The translations under genes and the position numbers were made by a program. Below the pieces are notes generated by a model, which was not told where the DNA came from, made no database searches, and saw only the letters and a list, made by a program, of their open reading frames with translations. Shown here one piece after another: positions 8,516 to 18,433 of a stretch of 64,000 nt of DNA. The stretch comes from Gammaproteobacteria bacterium. GTDB taxonomy: Bacteria; Pseudomonadota; Gammaproteobacteria; S012-40. The stretch's first letter is position 1. Every line of letters begins with the position of its first letter. The stretch covers positions 62,001-126,000 of the forward strand of contig JAOUMY010000011.1 in the NCBI GenBank assembly GCA_029881255.1, in the 5' to 3' direction.

Positions 8516-9259
8516 GTGCACGCAAAGCCGAATAAAAATGAGAACAACGTGATCCGACTTACCGCACACAAGCTACGGTCTTTACATAAACATTTGCCTT
8601 CCAGTTGCATCTTGTGCACAGACACCACGCCGTTTCGTCAGTTATTGTGCCAAGCTTGCGAGGACGATTTACCGCGCCTGTTACACGGCTGCCAACGTTG
8701 TGGCGAGCCCATAGCAGTGCAAGACGAGGTCTGTGGCCAATGTTTGCATTCCCCGCCTGCCCTGGACCAGGTAGTTGTCTTGTTTCACTACCGTGATCCG
8801 CTGCAACATCTGATACAAAAACTGAAGTTCCGCCAGAGTCTCGCCATCGCCACTTGGGCAGGTAATCAAATCGTGCAGCAAATCGGTATCGACAGCGACG
8901 AGTTACCGGGCTTGATTATCCCGGTGCCACTACACCCCAAGCGCACGCGCTTTCGTGGATTTAACCAGTCATTGGAGATCGCCAAAACCGTGGCCAGACA
9001 GTTGCGACTGCCTATTGATACCCACAGGTGCCGCCGCCAACACCACACACAGCCGCAATCGGAACTGGCGCGCGAGCAACGCCTGAGCAATCTAAAAGAT
9101 GCATTCATTATTGATAAACCCATCAGACAGGCCCATGCGGTGTTAATCGACGATGTGATGACTACCGGCAGTACGCTGAATGAGTTGGCTCGCTGCCTCA
9201 AGCAACAAGGCGTCAAACGAGTGGATGCCTGGGTGGTCGCGCGTGCAACGCGGACATAG
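8516..9259 (+). CDS. comF: ComF family phosphoribosyltransferase-like protein
   Basis: An N-terminal zinc-ribbon-like region with paired cysteines (CILC, CQAC, CQRCG, CGQC) is followed by a phosphoribosyltransferase fold with the PRPP loop VLIDDVMTTGSTLNE near the C-terminus. ComF/GntX proteins take part in DNA uptake in competent bacteria. The cytoplasmic role in other species is less clear. Beside or divergent from the bio genes is a common place for comF in gammaproteobacteria. The start is uncertain: GTG at 8516 or GTG at 8549; neither has a convincing ribosome-binding site. Confidence 0.92.
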   Translation: MHAKPNKNENNVIRLTAHKLRSLHKHLPSSCILCTDTTPFRQLLCQACEDDLPRLLHGCQRCGEPIAVQDEVCGQCLHSPPALDQVVVLFHYRDPLQHLIQKLKFRQSLAIATWAGNQIVQQIGIDSDELPGLIIPVPLHPKRTRFRGFNQSLEIAKTVARQLRLPIDTHRCRRQHHTQPQSELAREQRLSNLKDAFIIDKPIRQAHAVLIDDVMTTGSTLNELARCLKQQGVKRVDAWVVARATRT

Positions 9260-9313
9260 GCAATTGTCACCCGAACCGGTAAACTACGCACCCTGCTTCC
9301 ATTCTGTAACGCT

Positions 9314-10267
9314 ATGACAGCTGCAATTGCCATCAACAATCTGAGCAAGACATATAAAAACGGCTTTGAAGCCCTAAGAGGTATTAACCTTGAGGTTCAG
9401 CCAGGGGATTTCTTTGCCTTGCTCGGCCCAAACGGTGCGGGTAAATCCACCACCATCGGTATTATTTCTTCGCTGGTCAATAAGAGCGGCGGCTCGGTGT
9501 CAATATTCGGCTATGACCTGGACACACAAAAAAACGAGGCTAAAAGCTGCATCGGTCTGGTGCCACAGGAGTTCAACTTCAATGTGTGGGAACCGGCCGA
9601 GGAAATTCTGGTTAACCAGGCGGGTTATTATGGTATCCCACGCCAAGAGGCCTACAAGCGCGCCGAGTCTTTACTAAAAGAACTCGACCTGTGGGGCAAG
9701 CGCCGGGAAATTGGCCGCAATCTTTCCGGTGGTATGAAACGACGTTTGATGATTGCGCGCGCACTGGTACATCAACCTCGCTTACTCATACTCGATGAAC
9801 CCACCGCCGGGGTCGACGTGGAGATCCGCAAGTCCATGTGGAATTATCTGACGCGTATTAATCGCGAAGGTACGACTATCGTACTCACCACCCACTATCT
9901 GGAAGAAGCGGAATGCCTGTGTCGTAACATCGGAATTATTGATCAGGGTGAGATCCTGCATAACACCTCCATGAAGGCCTTGCTAAAACAGCTGAACACA
10001 GAAACGTTCGTGTTGGATACGGAAGGCGATTTTTCGAAAGACTTGGCGCTACAAGATTATCCATTGCGCGTTATCGACGCACACACCTTAGAAATTGATG
10101 TCCGCAAGGAGCAGGATTTAAACCAGGCCTTCGCCCAACTGAGCGCGAAAAATATCAAGGTGATTAGCTTGCGCAATAAGGTTAATCGTCTGGAGGAATT
10201 GTTTATTGGCCTGTTAAACGCGAAAGAAAAACAAACTACGTCGGCTACTGTGACCACAAAGAGATAA
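9314..10267 (+). CDS. yadG: ABC-2 type transporter ATPase (YadG family)
   Basis: ATP-binding subunit of an export-type ABC transporter. The Walker A GPNGAGKST is near residue 40, the Q-loop VPQEFNFN follows, and then the signature LSGGMKRR, Walker B LLILDEPTAGVD and switch His in TTHYLEEAE. It matches E. coli YadG almost block for block and has the same C-terminal extension. The permease follows after ten bases, so the pair forms one transporter. The substrate of YadGH is not established. Confidence 0.94.
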   Translation: MTAAIAINNLSKTYKNGFEALRGINLEVQPGDFFALLGPNGAGKSTTIGIISSLVNKSGGSVSIFGYDLDTQKNEAKSCIGLVPQEFNFNVWEPAEEILVNQAGYYGIPRQEAYKRAESLLKELDLWGKRREIGRNLSGGMKRRLMIARALVHQPRLLILDEPTAGVDVEIRKSMWNYLTRINREGTTIVLTTHYLEEAECLCRNIGIIDQGEILHNTSMKALLKQLNTETFVLDTEGDFSKDLALQDYPLRVIDAHTLEIDVRKEQDLNQAFAQLSAKNIKVISLRNKVNRLEELFIGLLNAKEKQTTSATVTTKR

Positions 10268-10277
10268 CGGCGTAGAC

Positions 10278-11051
10278 ATGAAACTTAGCGAACAATACCA
10301 AGCCTTCAAGACTATCCTGATTAAGGAGTATTTGCGTTTTGTACGCATCTGGGTGCAAACCATACTTCCGCCGGCGATCACCACAACGCTGTACTTTATT
10401 ATCTTTGGCAGTTTGATCGGTTCACAGATCGGCGATATGGGTGGCGTGCGCTACATGGAATACATCGTACCTGGATTGATCCTGATGGCGGTGATTACCA
10501 ATTCCTATTCCAACGTAGTGTCGTCTTTTTTTGGTGCCAGGTTTCAACGCTATGTGGAAGAGATGCTGGTTTCGCCAACACCTAGCTATGTCATTTTGAC
10601 CGGTTATGTAGCAGGTGGCATGGCTCGCGGTGCCGTCGTTGGCCTGGTTGTCACTCTGGTCTCGCTGATTTTTTCCGACATTACGATACAAAATTACGGC
10701 TTAACGACACTGGTAATTATTTTGACATCGAGCATGTTTGCCATAGCCGGATTTATTAATGCCATCTATGCGAACAATTTCGATGATATCTCGATTGTAC
10801 CGACGTTTATACTGACGCCACTCACCTATCTCGGCGGTGTTTTTTATAGCATCAATCTTTTACCCGAATTCTGGCAAACCGTTTCTATGGCGAATCCGAT
10901 ACTGTATATGGTCAATGCCTTTCGCTATGGTATTATCGGCGTCTCCGATGTAGACGTCGTGACCGCACTCGTTATCATCATTGCATTCAACATCGCCCTG
11001 TTCATCTGGGCACTGTCTTTACTCAACCGCGGCGTGGGGATTAGAAACTGA
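10278..11051 (+). CDS. yadH: ABC-2 type transporter permease (YadH family)
   Basis: Integral membrane partner of YadG with about six transmembrane segments. The family hallmarks VRIWVQTILPPAITTTLYFIIFG-like N-terminus and the segment VPTFILTPLTYLGGVFYS are present. Its 257 residues equal the E. coli length. It lies ten bases downstream of the ATPase gene and is co-transcribed with it and with the following small membrane protein. Confidence 0.94.
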   Translation: MKLSEQYQAFKTILIKEYLRFVRIWVQTILPPAITTTLYFIIFGSLIGSQIGDMGGVRYMEYIVPGLILMAVITNSYSNVVSSFFGARFQRYVEEMLVSPTPSYVILTGYVAGGMARGAVVGLVVTLVSLIFSDITIQNYGLTTLVIILTSSMFAIAGFINAIYANNFDDISIVPTFILTPLTYLGGVFYSINLLPEFWQTVSMANPILYMVNAFRYGIIGVSDVDVVTALVIIIAFNIALFIWALSLLNRGVGIRN

Positions 11052-11052
11052 T

Positions 11053-11385
11053 ATGAGCAACGAAGCAGTCATCGAAAAAATCGAAACCATTCAGAAAAAG
11101 CAATTGCGTTACAAGCTGATCTTCGGTTCAGTATTAGGCGTCATCTGTCTGATTTATTTTTTTACCTTCGCCATGTTCGTCGACAAGTTTCCACCGATAT
11201 TCTTTGTCATCGAAATGATTACGGCACCCATCATCTTTGTGATGTTTTTTCTGTTGAATCGTATTTCGTTTGGCTTGATCAAAGGCGGCTTTGCCAAGCA
11301 ATCAGAATTTAGTGCGATTATTGCGGTGATGAAACACGACGACGTCGATACCAAACCAGGAAAAATTCAGGACAGACTGAAATAA
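11053..11385 (+). CDS. Small two-TM membrane protein, unknown function
   Basis: I do not recognise this 110-residue protein. It has a cytoplasmic-looking charged N-terminus (SNEAVIEKIETIQKKQLRYK), two hydrophobic segments at about residues 22-42 and 50-70, and a polar C-terminal tail. The ATG at 11053 overlaps the end of yadH (TGATATG), so it is translated from the yadGH message. An accessory role with that transporter is possible but only inferred from position. Confidence 0.78.
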   Translation: MSNEAVIEKIETIQKKQLRYKLIFGSVLGVICLIYFFTFAMFVDKFPPIFFVIEMITAPIIFVMFFLLNRISFGLIKGGFAKQSEFSAIIAVMKHDDVDTKPGKIQDRLK

Positions 11386-11411
11386 AAAAGGGAGAGCCGA
11401 AGCTCTCCCTT
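11384..11411. terminator. Terminator between convergent yadGH unit and lipoprotein gene
   Basis: The 8-bp stem GGGAGAGC / GCTCTCCC has a four-base loop that reads TTCG on the minus strand, where it is followed by six T. It is therefore a strong terminator for the large lipoprotein gene and a weaker one for yadGH. Confidence 0.9.
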
Positions 11412-11461
11412 GAATCAGTATTGTCAGACTAAGCTGACTTTACTTTTTGTTGTACTGCTTA

Positions 11462-14400
11462 CTACGGCGTACCACCAGTGGTGAACACGTTCAGGTTGAA
11501 CCAGTTCTTACCATCTTCGAAGGAGATGTAGTTCCAGCCGTTGTAGAGAGGAATAGACAGACTGAAGTTACCACTCGCATCAGCAGTCGTTGTCAGTTCC
11601 TGACCAGTATAGTCACCGCCTACCCAGACTCTCACAGTTGAGCTCTTTACTGCAGTACCTGCAACTGTAATCGAGCTGGCAGAACCCGCCTGTACTTCGC
11701 CGTACTGATTATCAAGAACAGTAGTTCCGTTCTTGATGGAGGTCACTACGAGAACTTCTGGCGCATCCGCACAGGTTGAGTTCACCATACCACCTTGCCA
11801 CATCCAGTTACCGTCGTTGGCACCAATATCATTAGAGCCGTTGTAGACGTTAACGGTAGCAGAGTATGCATAGTAGCCTTGACCATCCATAGTAGGATCG
11901 ATGGTAATAACACTGGGTACATCGTTGCTGCTATGCCACTCGTTGTAGTTCAGGTTCCAGTTATTGGACCAAACTTCAACCTGGGAGTTGTTCTTCGTCT
12001 TACCGTGGATAACGATGCTACACGCACCGGCCACGTTGACGTCAAACCACTGTCCAGGTGGATTTGGAGTAAATGTAGACGCACCGTAATCGATACTTGT
12101 GATTACGTGATCTGGAGTATAGACGCTTGCAGGATTACTAGTTGAGATACGAACGCTATACCAAGCACCGGCGCATTCACCAACACACATGCCGTTTTGC
12201 CCGATGTTTAGGTTAATGCTGTTCATACCATCGTACAACGGATTAACACTAATACTGAAAGTTCCATCGGCGTTCAAGGTGATTGGGCCACCAGAAGTAC
12301 TAACCCATTGCTCACCAAACTCTCCAACATTGTGTCCCCAATCCGCTTGAAAATCGGCAACAGTACGACCATTTTGCAGTAGACCTGCAATAGAGCCGTT
12401 CACAGTTACCGACGTAGCAGTACCTGCATCATAGACCGCTTCCCATGTATCCATACGCAACTGTGTTGCTGCTGTTGCACCGTTCATCACGGAAGTGATT
12501 GCGATAGGTGGAACGTAGGTGCTTCCTGCTTCAGTGTGTACACCGATGCGGTTGAAGTTCATCCAGTTGAAATCGTGGAATTCAACACCGTTCCAACCTT
12601 TGAATACAAGCACTTCGGCAGTGAAATTACCTGTAGTTTCATTGAGCGTAACAACACCGTGATCGCGACCGCCTTCAGCCCAGTTTTCGTAGGCGACACC
12701 AAATGGCATTGCAGGATCTGCCGCACCGATTGCCGCAGGATCAACATTACCGCTTACTTTAAGCTTAACTGCCGTCAGCGCTTCAACATCACCCCAGCTG
12801 TTTGGTGTTACCACCGTTTCTGCACCAGTTGCATCGACTGCGTAAATGCTAGTGAAGGAGATCAGCGGTGGGAGACCGCCCGAGGTCATAACCGCAAACT
12901 CTTTCTGTAATCTACAGTTTGGTTGACCTGCGCCAGGCGCTGGCATGGTGTCAGTAGCACAAACACGGATCCAGTTATGCCCCTTGGACAGGTCGATAGA
13001 CACACCAGCAACTTTTGTTGCAGTTCCATCTGGATTATCGGTGAACACCGCCTGCTGATGTTGTGGACGGAAACCATAGGTCTCAACCATCAGATCAGTC
13101 ACTGATATATCAGGAGATTTAACCTTGATCTTGACCTGGCCTGCGCTACCAACATCAAAGCCTTCAAAGGCTGGACTGAACTGGAATTCAACATTGTTCG
13201 TGTCTGTTACTTTGACGCCTAGCTCCTGGAAAACACCGCCTACACCCAGTTTAAACGGATCACTGGATGCGATAACATCAGCCGCTAAGCCTTCGCCACC
13301 AACAACGAAGTCATCCGCTGTCTTGCTGCCATAGGCAACCACTGCCCAGCGATACTTACCGCCTGTGACCAAGCCTTCCATTCTGTTCCAGATACCGAAG
13401 GCTTCGGCATTTTCCAGAACCAGTACGTCACCAAATTTACCTGCGTTTGCAGAAAACTTGAGTGAGATTTCATCTCCGGCAACATGACCTGCACCATTAA
13501 CCAGACCAACCCAACCATGACCACGCATACGTCCGTCTACGACCACAACGGCGTAAGACGATACGTCAGCGGCATTCTTGGGCGCTGTCCAGGTAAATAC
13601 TGGCGCGAGTGTTTCACCCGCAGCTGGTTCAGGTAACTTGGTTTCGTTAGCAGGTTTTAGCAGATCGATCTTCTTCAACGCTGCGATAGAGTCAGGCAAA
13701 GTTTCACCATCAGCACCGCGCGTCATCAACCAACCACCGTTGATCTTCTTCAACTCAGTTGTGAGTATGCCAGGTCCTTCGGAAGCCATCTGACCACATT
13801 CTGCGATCAAGGTATTGGTCGATTCGAACTTAAGTTCGAAAGACATTACCGCTTTATCAGGCTTGCCATTGGCGTCTGTGTCAGCCAAAGCAATATCACT
13901 CACCACATCACCAGTGATGCTCATGTCGCAACGCTCGATCATGGTGAAGAATTGATTCAACATGCCCTGGAACTCCACCAGACTCAAACGACCATCACGG
14001 TTGATATCGTTTTCATCATCACCTTCGCCGTTAACCCAGTAGAAGTCACCGGTCATGTATGAGCTCAACAAGGTAACATTGCGGTCATCCATGGCGTAAA
14101 TCCACTTACCAAGAACGTCTTTAACGCCAGACTTGGCAGTGATTTCATCCGCTGTATCGTCGGCATTAAAACCAGCAGATGTGGATTCCATCGTGAAAGA
14201 AAATTCCACTTTACCCATTTCTAAACCAGCAAGGTCTTTACCGCCAGTAATTTCCAGCTTGTAGCTGGAACCCAGTTGCAAGGCCTCAGTAGGTACGATC
14301 TGGTAGATATATGGATAAGACGGGCTCTTTTCCGCGTTTTTGCCAACATACTGGATACCAGGACGGTCACCCAAACTGCTGCCTTGTAACACTTTCACTA

Positions 14401-15517
14401 ATGCAGTATTGGTATCGATAGGTTCATCAACACCAAAGCGAATGGAAAGCGTAATAGGCGCCGCGTTTTTATCGAAGTCGATAATTGGCGATGCATTTGG
14501 CGCGGTTGTATCAACTGCCGAAGCGGTAAAAGTTGCCGTGACAGTTTCTTCCAAAGATTTGCCATAAACGTTGTTTAACGTTGAGGCAGCCGAACCACCG
14601 GGGAACTCAACAGTATACTCGCTACCCTGAGTCAGATTCGCTGTCGGATTGAAATACGCAGACAACAAGTCAGGCGAAACACGCCAGCTACCATCTACTT
14701 CTGTTCCCGCACTATCCGTCACTTTGATGTTTTGCACAGTACCGCGTGCGATAGACATATTAAAGGTTACGGGGATATCGACGTTCTGTGGCAATGAGAC
14801 ATCAGCGCCACCAAAAGTACCGTCATTGTTAACACTGAGACCTATAACGGTTTCGACTTCTGGTAATGCATCGCTATCCTGTGCGACAAGGTCATTCCCT
14901 GTCACATCACCTGCCATCTTTTTGATTATTGTTTGTACTGCAACATAAAGCTCACCGGTATTCGCATCAAACTTACTTGCGAACAAGGTGTAGTGACCGG
15001 TAGGAATTTCCTGTCCGTCAATCGTCTTGTCCAAGGTGTAAGCACCGGTCGCGTCTGTCAAGGCCTGCGCGATTGGATCCAGATTTTCTGGATGATCCGC
15101 ATCGTATAGTTGCACAGTGGCAAACGACAACTCACCGGAACGCATTGCGAGACCGATGTCTTGTAATACCTTTAGTGTTGGTGTCAACACAGGACCGCTG
15201 TGATTTGTCGGCGCACTACTCTCGTTGGCTAGTTGCCCCTTTGAACGAGCCTGATTCATTTTTGCTTTAGCCGCTGCCATTGCTTTGGCCTTAGCTACTT
15301 CAATCTGACGGGCTGAAGCATTGTTCGCCAAATGTGCCGCAACTCCAGGCTTCGCAGCAACACTATCGACGATGCTCGACAATGTTACCTTACCTGAAAT
15401 CTTGGTCACGGCGGGCTCACCAACTCCCCCATCACCAAATAGATCTGAACAGCCACTCGCGCTAAGCAATAATGCTAGCGCACTAACTGTTATCAGACCT
15501 GATCGTCTAATTGCCAT
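11462..15517 (-). CDS. Very large Ig-like surface lipoprotein, 1351 aa
   Basis: The first 25 residues form a lipoprotein signal with lipobox SASGC, so the mature protein is lipid-anchored from Cys23. A low-complexity Ala/Lys region (about residues 60-95) follows, then a carboxypeptidase-like/CNA-type segment, then Big_5/SbsA-like Ig domains (about residues 240-450). One canonical EF-hand/dockerin-type calcium loop (DINRDGRLSLVE) lies at about residue 510. The C-terminal 400 residues repeat a beta-sandwich unit containing phrases such as IPLYNGWNYISFEDG, LYDGMNSINL and FKGWNGVEF. A strong TAGGAGAAA precedes the ATG. It is monocistronic. Adhesion or matrix binding is plausible but not shown. 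Confidence 0.88.
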   Translation of the reverse strand: MAIRRSGLITVSALALLLSASGCSDLFGDGGVGEPAVTKISGKVTLSSIVDSVAAKPGVAAHLANNASARQIEVAKAKAMAAAKAKMNQARSKGQLANESSAPTNHSGPVLTPTLKVLQDIGLAMRSGELSFATVQLYDADHPENLDPIAQALTDATGAYTLDKTIDGQEIPTGHYTLFASKFDANTGELYVAVQTIIKKMAGDVTGNDLVAQDSDALPEVETVIGLSVNNDGTFGGADVSLPQNVDIPVTFNMSIARGTVQNIKVTDSAGTEVDGSWRVSPDLLSAYFNPTANLTQGSEYTVEFPGGSAASTLNNVYGKSLEETVTATFTASAVDTTAPNASPIIDFDKNAAPITLSIRFGVDEPIDTNTALVKVLQGSSLGDRPGIQYVGKNAEKSPSYPYIYQIVPTEALQLGSSYKLEITGGKDLAGLEMGKVEFSFTMESTSAGFNADDTADEITAKSGVKDVLGKWIYAMDDRNVTLLSSYMTGDFYWVNGEGDDENDINRDGRLSLVEFQGMLNQFFTMIERCDMSITGDVVSDIALADTDANGKPDKAVMSFELKFESTNTLIAECGQMASEGPGILTTELKKINGGWLMTRGADGETLPDSIAALKKIDLLKPANETKLPEPAAGETLAPVFTWTAPKNAADVSSYAVVVVDGRMRGHGWVGLVNGAGHVAGDEISLKFSANAGKFGDVLVLENAEAFGIWNRMEGLVTGGKYRWAVVAYGSKTADDFVVGGEGLAADVIASSDPFKLGVGGVFQELGVKVTDTNNVEFQFSPAFEGFDVGSAGQVKIKVKSPDISVTDLMVETYGFRPQHQQAVFTDNPDGTATKVAGVSIDLSKGHNWIRVCATDTMPAPGAGQPNCRLQKEFAVMTSGGLPPLISFTSIYAVDATGAETVVTPNSWGDVEALTAVKLKVSGNVDPAAIGAADPAMPFGVAYENWAEGGRDHGVVTLNETTGNFTAEVLVFKGWNGVEFHDFNWMNFNRIGVHTEAGSTYVPPIAITSVMNGATAATQLRMDTWEAVYDAGTATSVTVNGSIAGLLQNGRTVADFQADWGHNVGEFGEQWVSTSGGPITLNADGTFSISVNPLYDGMNSINLNIGQNGMCVGECAGAWYSVRISTSNPASVYTPDHVITSIDYGASTFTPNPPGQWFDVNVAGACSIVIHGKTKNNSQVEVWSNNWNLNYNEWHSSNDVPSVITIDPTMDGQGYYAYSATVNVYNGSNDIGANDGNWMWQGGMVNSTCADAPEVLVVTSIKNGTTVLDNQYGEVQAGSASSITVAGTAVKSSTVRVWVGGDYTGQELTTTADASGNFSLSIPLYNGWNYISFEDGKNWFNLNVFTTGGTP

Positions 15518-15915
15518 CGGTAATTTCTCCTAATAGATACTGCTTTAATTCGAATTAATACGGCTTGAATAGATACTCTCGATACAAACCTCCACCTCGA
15601 GCACCAGGAAGTACAAAAACCAGCTTTCAGGCTGGTGGTACTGCGTGATATCGACGCTTTGATGAGTTTTCTTGATAAGCCTTATGGATGGTGAAACAGG
15701 AAATTTTCGTAAATATTCACGTATTTTTATTCATGTTTTACACAAAAAAATAGCTGCCTAACTTTTTTAAGCCGCAAATGTGCGCTCACTAACCAGATAC
15801 ACTACTGACAACCGCTTCTGTTATAAACGGAATTACAGATTAGTTCGTACGAACTATATGAAATTGAGTGTGCCGGAAGAAACACTACAAAGCACATCCT
15901 TTTTACTTCGCGACT
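15518..15915. other. 398-base intergenic region upstream of the lipoprotein gene
   Basis: The region holds the 5' leader and promoter of the large lipoprotein gene. It contains one clear hairpin (15611-15641) and an AT-rich stretch at about 15700-15770. An open frame at 15780-15992 on the plus strand has no ribosome-binding site and overlaps the tatD-like gene, so I do not call it. I compared the leader with the GEMM cyclic-di-GMP riboswitch and found no match. Confidence 0.5.
15611..15641 (-). promoter_or_regulatory. Leader hairpin with U-run, possible attenuator
   Basis: On the minus strand, GTAC-C-ACCAGC, a 6-base loop and GCTGGT-TTTT-GTAC form a hairpin followed by a short T-run. It lies 95-125 bases before the lipoprotein start codon. 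It resembles an intrinsic terminator inside the 5' leader. The T-run is short and the outer GTAC pairs could also close over it. Confidence 0.4.
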
Positions 15916-16677
15916 CTACACTCGGAGTAAATTTTTTACATTTTGATTGGTGGTTTCCAACAGCTCATCGATGGAAACACCTCGCAGATTAGCAACAAGC
16001 TGTACTGTATCAGTCAGGTACTCCGGACTGTTGCGCTCGCCTCGGTGATTTGCAGGGGCAATATCGGGTGCGTCCGTTTCAAACGCGATATGCTCAAGTG
16101 GCAATGTTGTAACAAGTCGGCGCAGCTTTTGCGCCCGATCGTAACTCAGGGTTCCACCAAAGCCGAGCAGAAACCCCAGGTCGATATATTGTTGCGCCTG
16201 TTGTTCACTACCGCTAAAGGCATGCACAAAACCGCCGCGCAATTTCTTGCGTCGCAACAATTTCAACACGTCGTCATGGGCCTTGCGCACGTGTAAAACC
16301 ACGGGCAAATCCTTGCGCTTTGCTAAATCGAGTTGCGCTTCGAACATCGCGAGTTGTCGTGCACGGTCTAAACCGTTGACAAAAAAATCCAAACCGATTT
16401 CCCCGATAGCGACTGGTTTGAAACGCTCAACATAGTCTTCCAGTTGTTCGAGATGTTGCGGAATATGGTCTTCGATATAAACGGGATGCATACCCAAGGC
16501 AGGATAGTAACTCTCTTTGAGGGCTGCTGTTTTTAATACATCATCCCAATTCGATGCCGCAATTGCCGGTATCAACAGATGGGTGACACCGAGCCGATCA
16601 CAATTGGCGATGACTTGCTCGCGATCGTGATCGAACTCGGGACAATCAAGGTGACAATGGGTATCGAAATATTCCAT
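15916..16677 (-). CDS. TatD family metal-dependent hydrolase (YjjV-like)
   Basis: TatD-type nuclease/hydrolase of the amidohydrolase superfamily. The metal ligands are visible in order: DTHCHLD (residues 5-11), GEIGLD, LHVRKAHDD, FVHAFSG and FETDAP. The 253 residues are usual for the family. Related enzymes act as 3'-5' exonucleases or DNases on damaged DNA. It lies 21 bases after prfC and is probably transcribed with it. Confidence 0.9.
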   Translation of the reverse strand: MEYFDTHCHLDCPEFDHDREQVIANCDRLGVTHLLIPAIAASNWDDVLKTAALKESYYPALGMHPVYIEDHIPQHLEQLEDYVERFKPVAIGEIGLDFFVNGLDRARQLAMFEAQLDLAKRKDLPVVLHVRKAHDDVLKLLRRKKLRGGFVHAFSGSEQQAQQYIDLGFLLGFGGTLSYDRAQKLRRLVTTLPLEHIAFETDAPDIAPANHRGERNSPEYLTDTVQLVANLRGVSIDELLETTNQNVKNLLRV

Positions 16678-16698
16678 AGCCTAGTTGATAGGGTGTGT

Positions 16699-18285
16699 TT
16701 AGTGTTCGCGTGTCGCTGCAAAGCGTATATCCGGCCAACGCTCTTCGGTGAGATTGAGATTAACACGCGTCGGGGCGATATAGGTCAGATCACCGCCGCC
16801 ATCAATCGCCAGATTGTCGGCCGCCTTGCGTTTGAACTCTTCGAGTTTCTTGTCATCGTCACAGTAAACCCAACGTGCTGTAGCGACATTGACCGGCTCA
16901 AACAGACAATCCACTTTGTATTCGGTTTTGAGACGTTCCGCGACCACATCGAATTGCAGTATACCTACCGCGCCGAGGATCAAATCGTTATTGTTGACGG
17001 GTTTGAACAATTGCGTTGCCCCTTCTTCACTCAACTGCTCCAGACCTTTTATCAATTGTTTGCTTTTTAGTGGATCACGCAAGCGTGCGCGACGAAACAG
17101 CTCTGGCGCGAAGTTTGGAATGCCCGTAAATTTAATCTTCTCGCCTTCGGTAAAGGTGTCGCCGATTTTTATCGTGCCGTGATTATGCAGACCAATAATA
17201 TCGCCTGGGAAGGCCTCTTCCACATGCTCGCGTTCCTGTGCCATAAAGGTAATCGCATTAGCAATCAACACATCTTTACCGATGCGCACGTGATGAACCT
17301 TTTTGCCTTTTTCATACCTACCGGAACACACACGTAAAAAGGCCACGCGGTCGCGGTGATTGGGGTCCATATTCGCTTGAATTTTAAACACGAATCCACT
17401 GAATTTCTCGTCACTTGGTTCGACTGTACGTGCATCGGTTTCACGCGCCTGAGGCGGCGGTGCATATTGGCATATCGCGTCAAGCAATTCTTTCACACCA
17501 AAATTATTGATCGCCGATCCAAAATACACTGGCGACAACTCGCCACGCAGAAAAGCCTCATGATCATATTCGTGTGAGGCGCCGCGCACTAACTCGATTT
17601 CTTCGCGGAATTCGGCAATCTGCATACCGAACAATTCGTCCAGACGCGGATTGTTCAGACCTTCGATGACTTCGCCTTCCTGTATCTTGCCGCCATGCGT
17701 CGCGCTAAAAATATGGATCGCGTCATTATATAAATGAAAAACGCCACGAAAGGATTTGCCCATGCCAATCGGCCAGGTCATAGGCGCACAACGAATCTTT
17801 AATACATTTTCGATTTCATCCAGCAACTCGATTGGGTCACGGCCTTCACGGTCAAGCTTGTTGATGAAACTGATAATCGGCGTGGTGCGCAATCGACACA
17901 CCTCCATCAGTTTAATGGTCCGGTCCTCGACGCCCTTGGCCGAGTCGATCACCATCAAGGCCGAATCCACCGCCGTGAGGGTTCGGTAGGTATCTTCCGA
18001 GAAATCTTCGTGACCCGGTGTATCGAGCAGATTCACAATGGCGTCTTTATAGGGGAACTGCATCACCGAAGAGGTTACCGAGATACCACGCTCCTGCTCC
18101 ATGGCCATCCAGTCCGAAGTCGCATGCCGCGCGGCCTTACGCCCTTTTACAGTACCGGCGAGCTGAATCGCACCTCCGTACAAGAGCAGTTTTTCAGTAA
18201 TCGTGGTTTTACCGGCATCGGGGTGGGAGATAATCGCAAAGGTTCTCCGACGCCTGATTTGATCAGCCAATGGGCCGTTTTTCAT
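16699..18285 (-). CDS. prfC: Peptide chain release factor 3
   Basis: Translational GTPase that recycles RF1 and RF2 after termination. G1 is [10 protein letters not shown]2/G3 include [10 protein letters not shown] and [13 protein letters not shown], and G4 is FINKLDR. The rest matches RF3 ([24 protein letters not shown]). An upstream ATG at 18321 is open, but [10 protein letters not shown] at 18285 is the family start and has GAAGGA upstream. This gives 528 residues, the usual length. Confidence 0.97.
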   Translation of the reverse strand: MKNGPLADQIRRRRTFAIISHPDAGKTTITEKLLLYGGAIQLAGTVKGRKAARHATSDWMAMEQERGISVTSSVMQFPYKDAIVNLLDTPGHEDFSEDTYRTLTAVDSALMVIDSAKGVEDRTIKLMEVCRLRTTPIISFINKLDREGRDPIELLDEIENVLKIRCAPMTWPIGMGKSFRGVFHLYNDAIHIFSATHGGKIQEGEVIEGLNNPRLDELFGMQIAEFREEIELVRGASHEYDHEAFLRGELSPVYFGSAINNFGVKELLDAICQYAPPPQARETDARTVEPSDEKFSGFVFKIQANMDPNHRDRVAFLRVCSGRYEKGKKVHHVRIGKDVLIANAITFMAQEREHVEEAFPGDIIGLHNHGTIKIGDTFTEGEKIKFTGIPNFAPELFRRARLRDPLKSKQLIKGLEQLSEEGATQLFKPVNNNDLILGAVGILQFDVVAERLKTEYKVDCLFEPVNVATARWVYCDDDKKLEEFKRKAADNLAIDGGGDLTYIAPTRVNLNLTEERWPDIRFAATREH

Positions 18286-18401
18286 ATTCTCAATTCCTTC
18301 AGTGTGTACATAAATATGCACACAAACCAGTTCTACCTGATTTACTGTTTTCCCAGCAGAATTACCACCTTAAAACAAGCAAACAGGCGTATAAAAAGTG
18401 C

Positions 18402-18429
18402 ATTATAACTTATGGAGCAAGCTCCATAA
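18402..18429 (-). promoter_or_regulatory. Promoter-like TATAAT with overlapping palindrome upstream of prfC
   Basis: The minus strand reads TATAAT at 18407-18402. TTATGGAGC-AA-GCTCCATAA, a perfect inverted repeat, occupies the spacer side of it at 18410-18429. The position between a -10 and a poor -35 suggests an operator for the prfC transcript. Alternatively the palindrome could be a weak terminator for the decayed gene just upstream. Confidence 0.4.
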
Positions 18430-18433
18430 AAAG

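Noticed and set aside
15590-15720. Possible GEMM cyclic-di-GMP riboswitch before the lipoprotein gene
   Set aside because: CACGCA and a hairpin are present, but the conserved GCAAA-type core and the tetraloop receptor arrangement of GEMM are absent on both strands.
15780-15992. 70-residue plus-strand ORF
   Set aside because: It overlaps the end of the tatD-like gene, has no ribosome-binding site and has random-looking residues.
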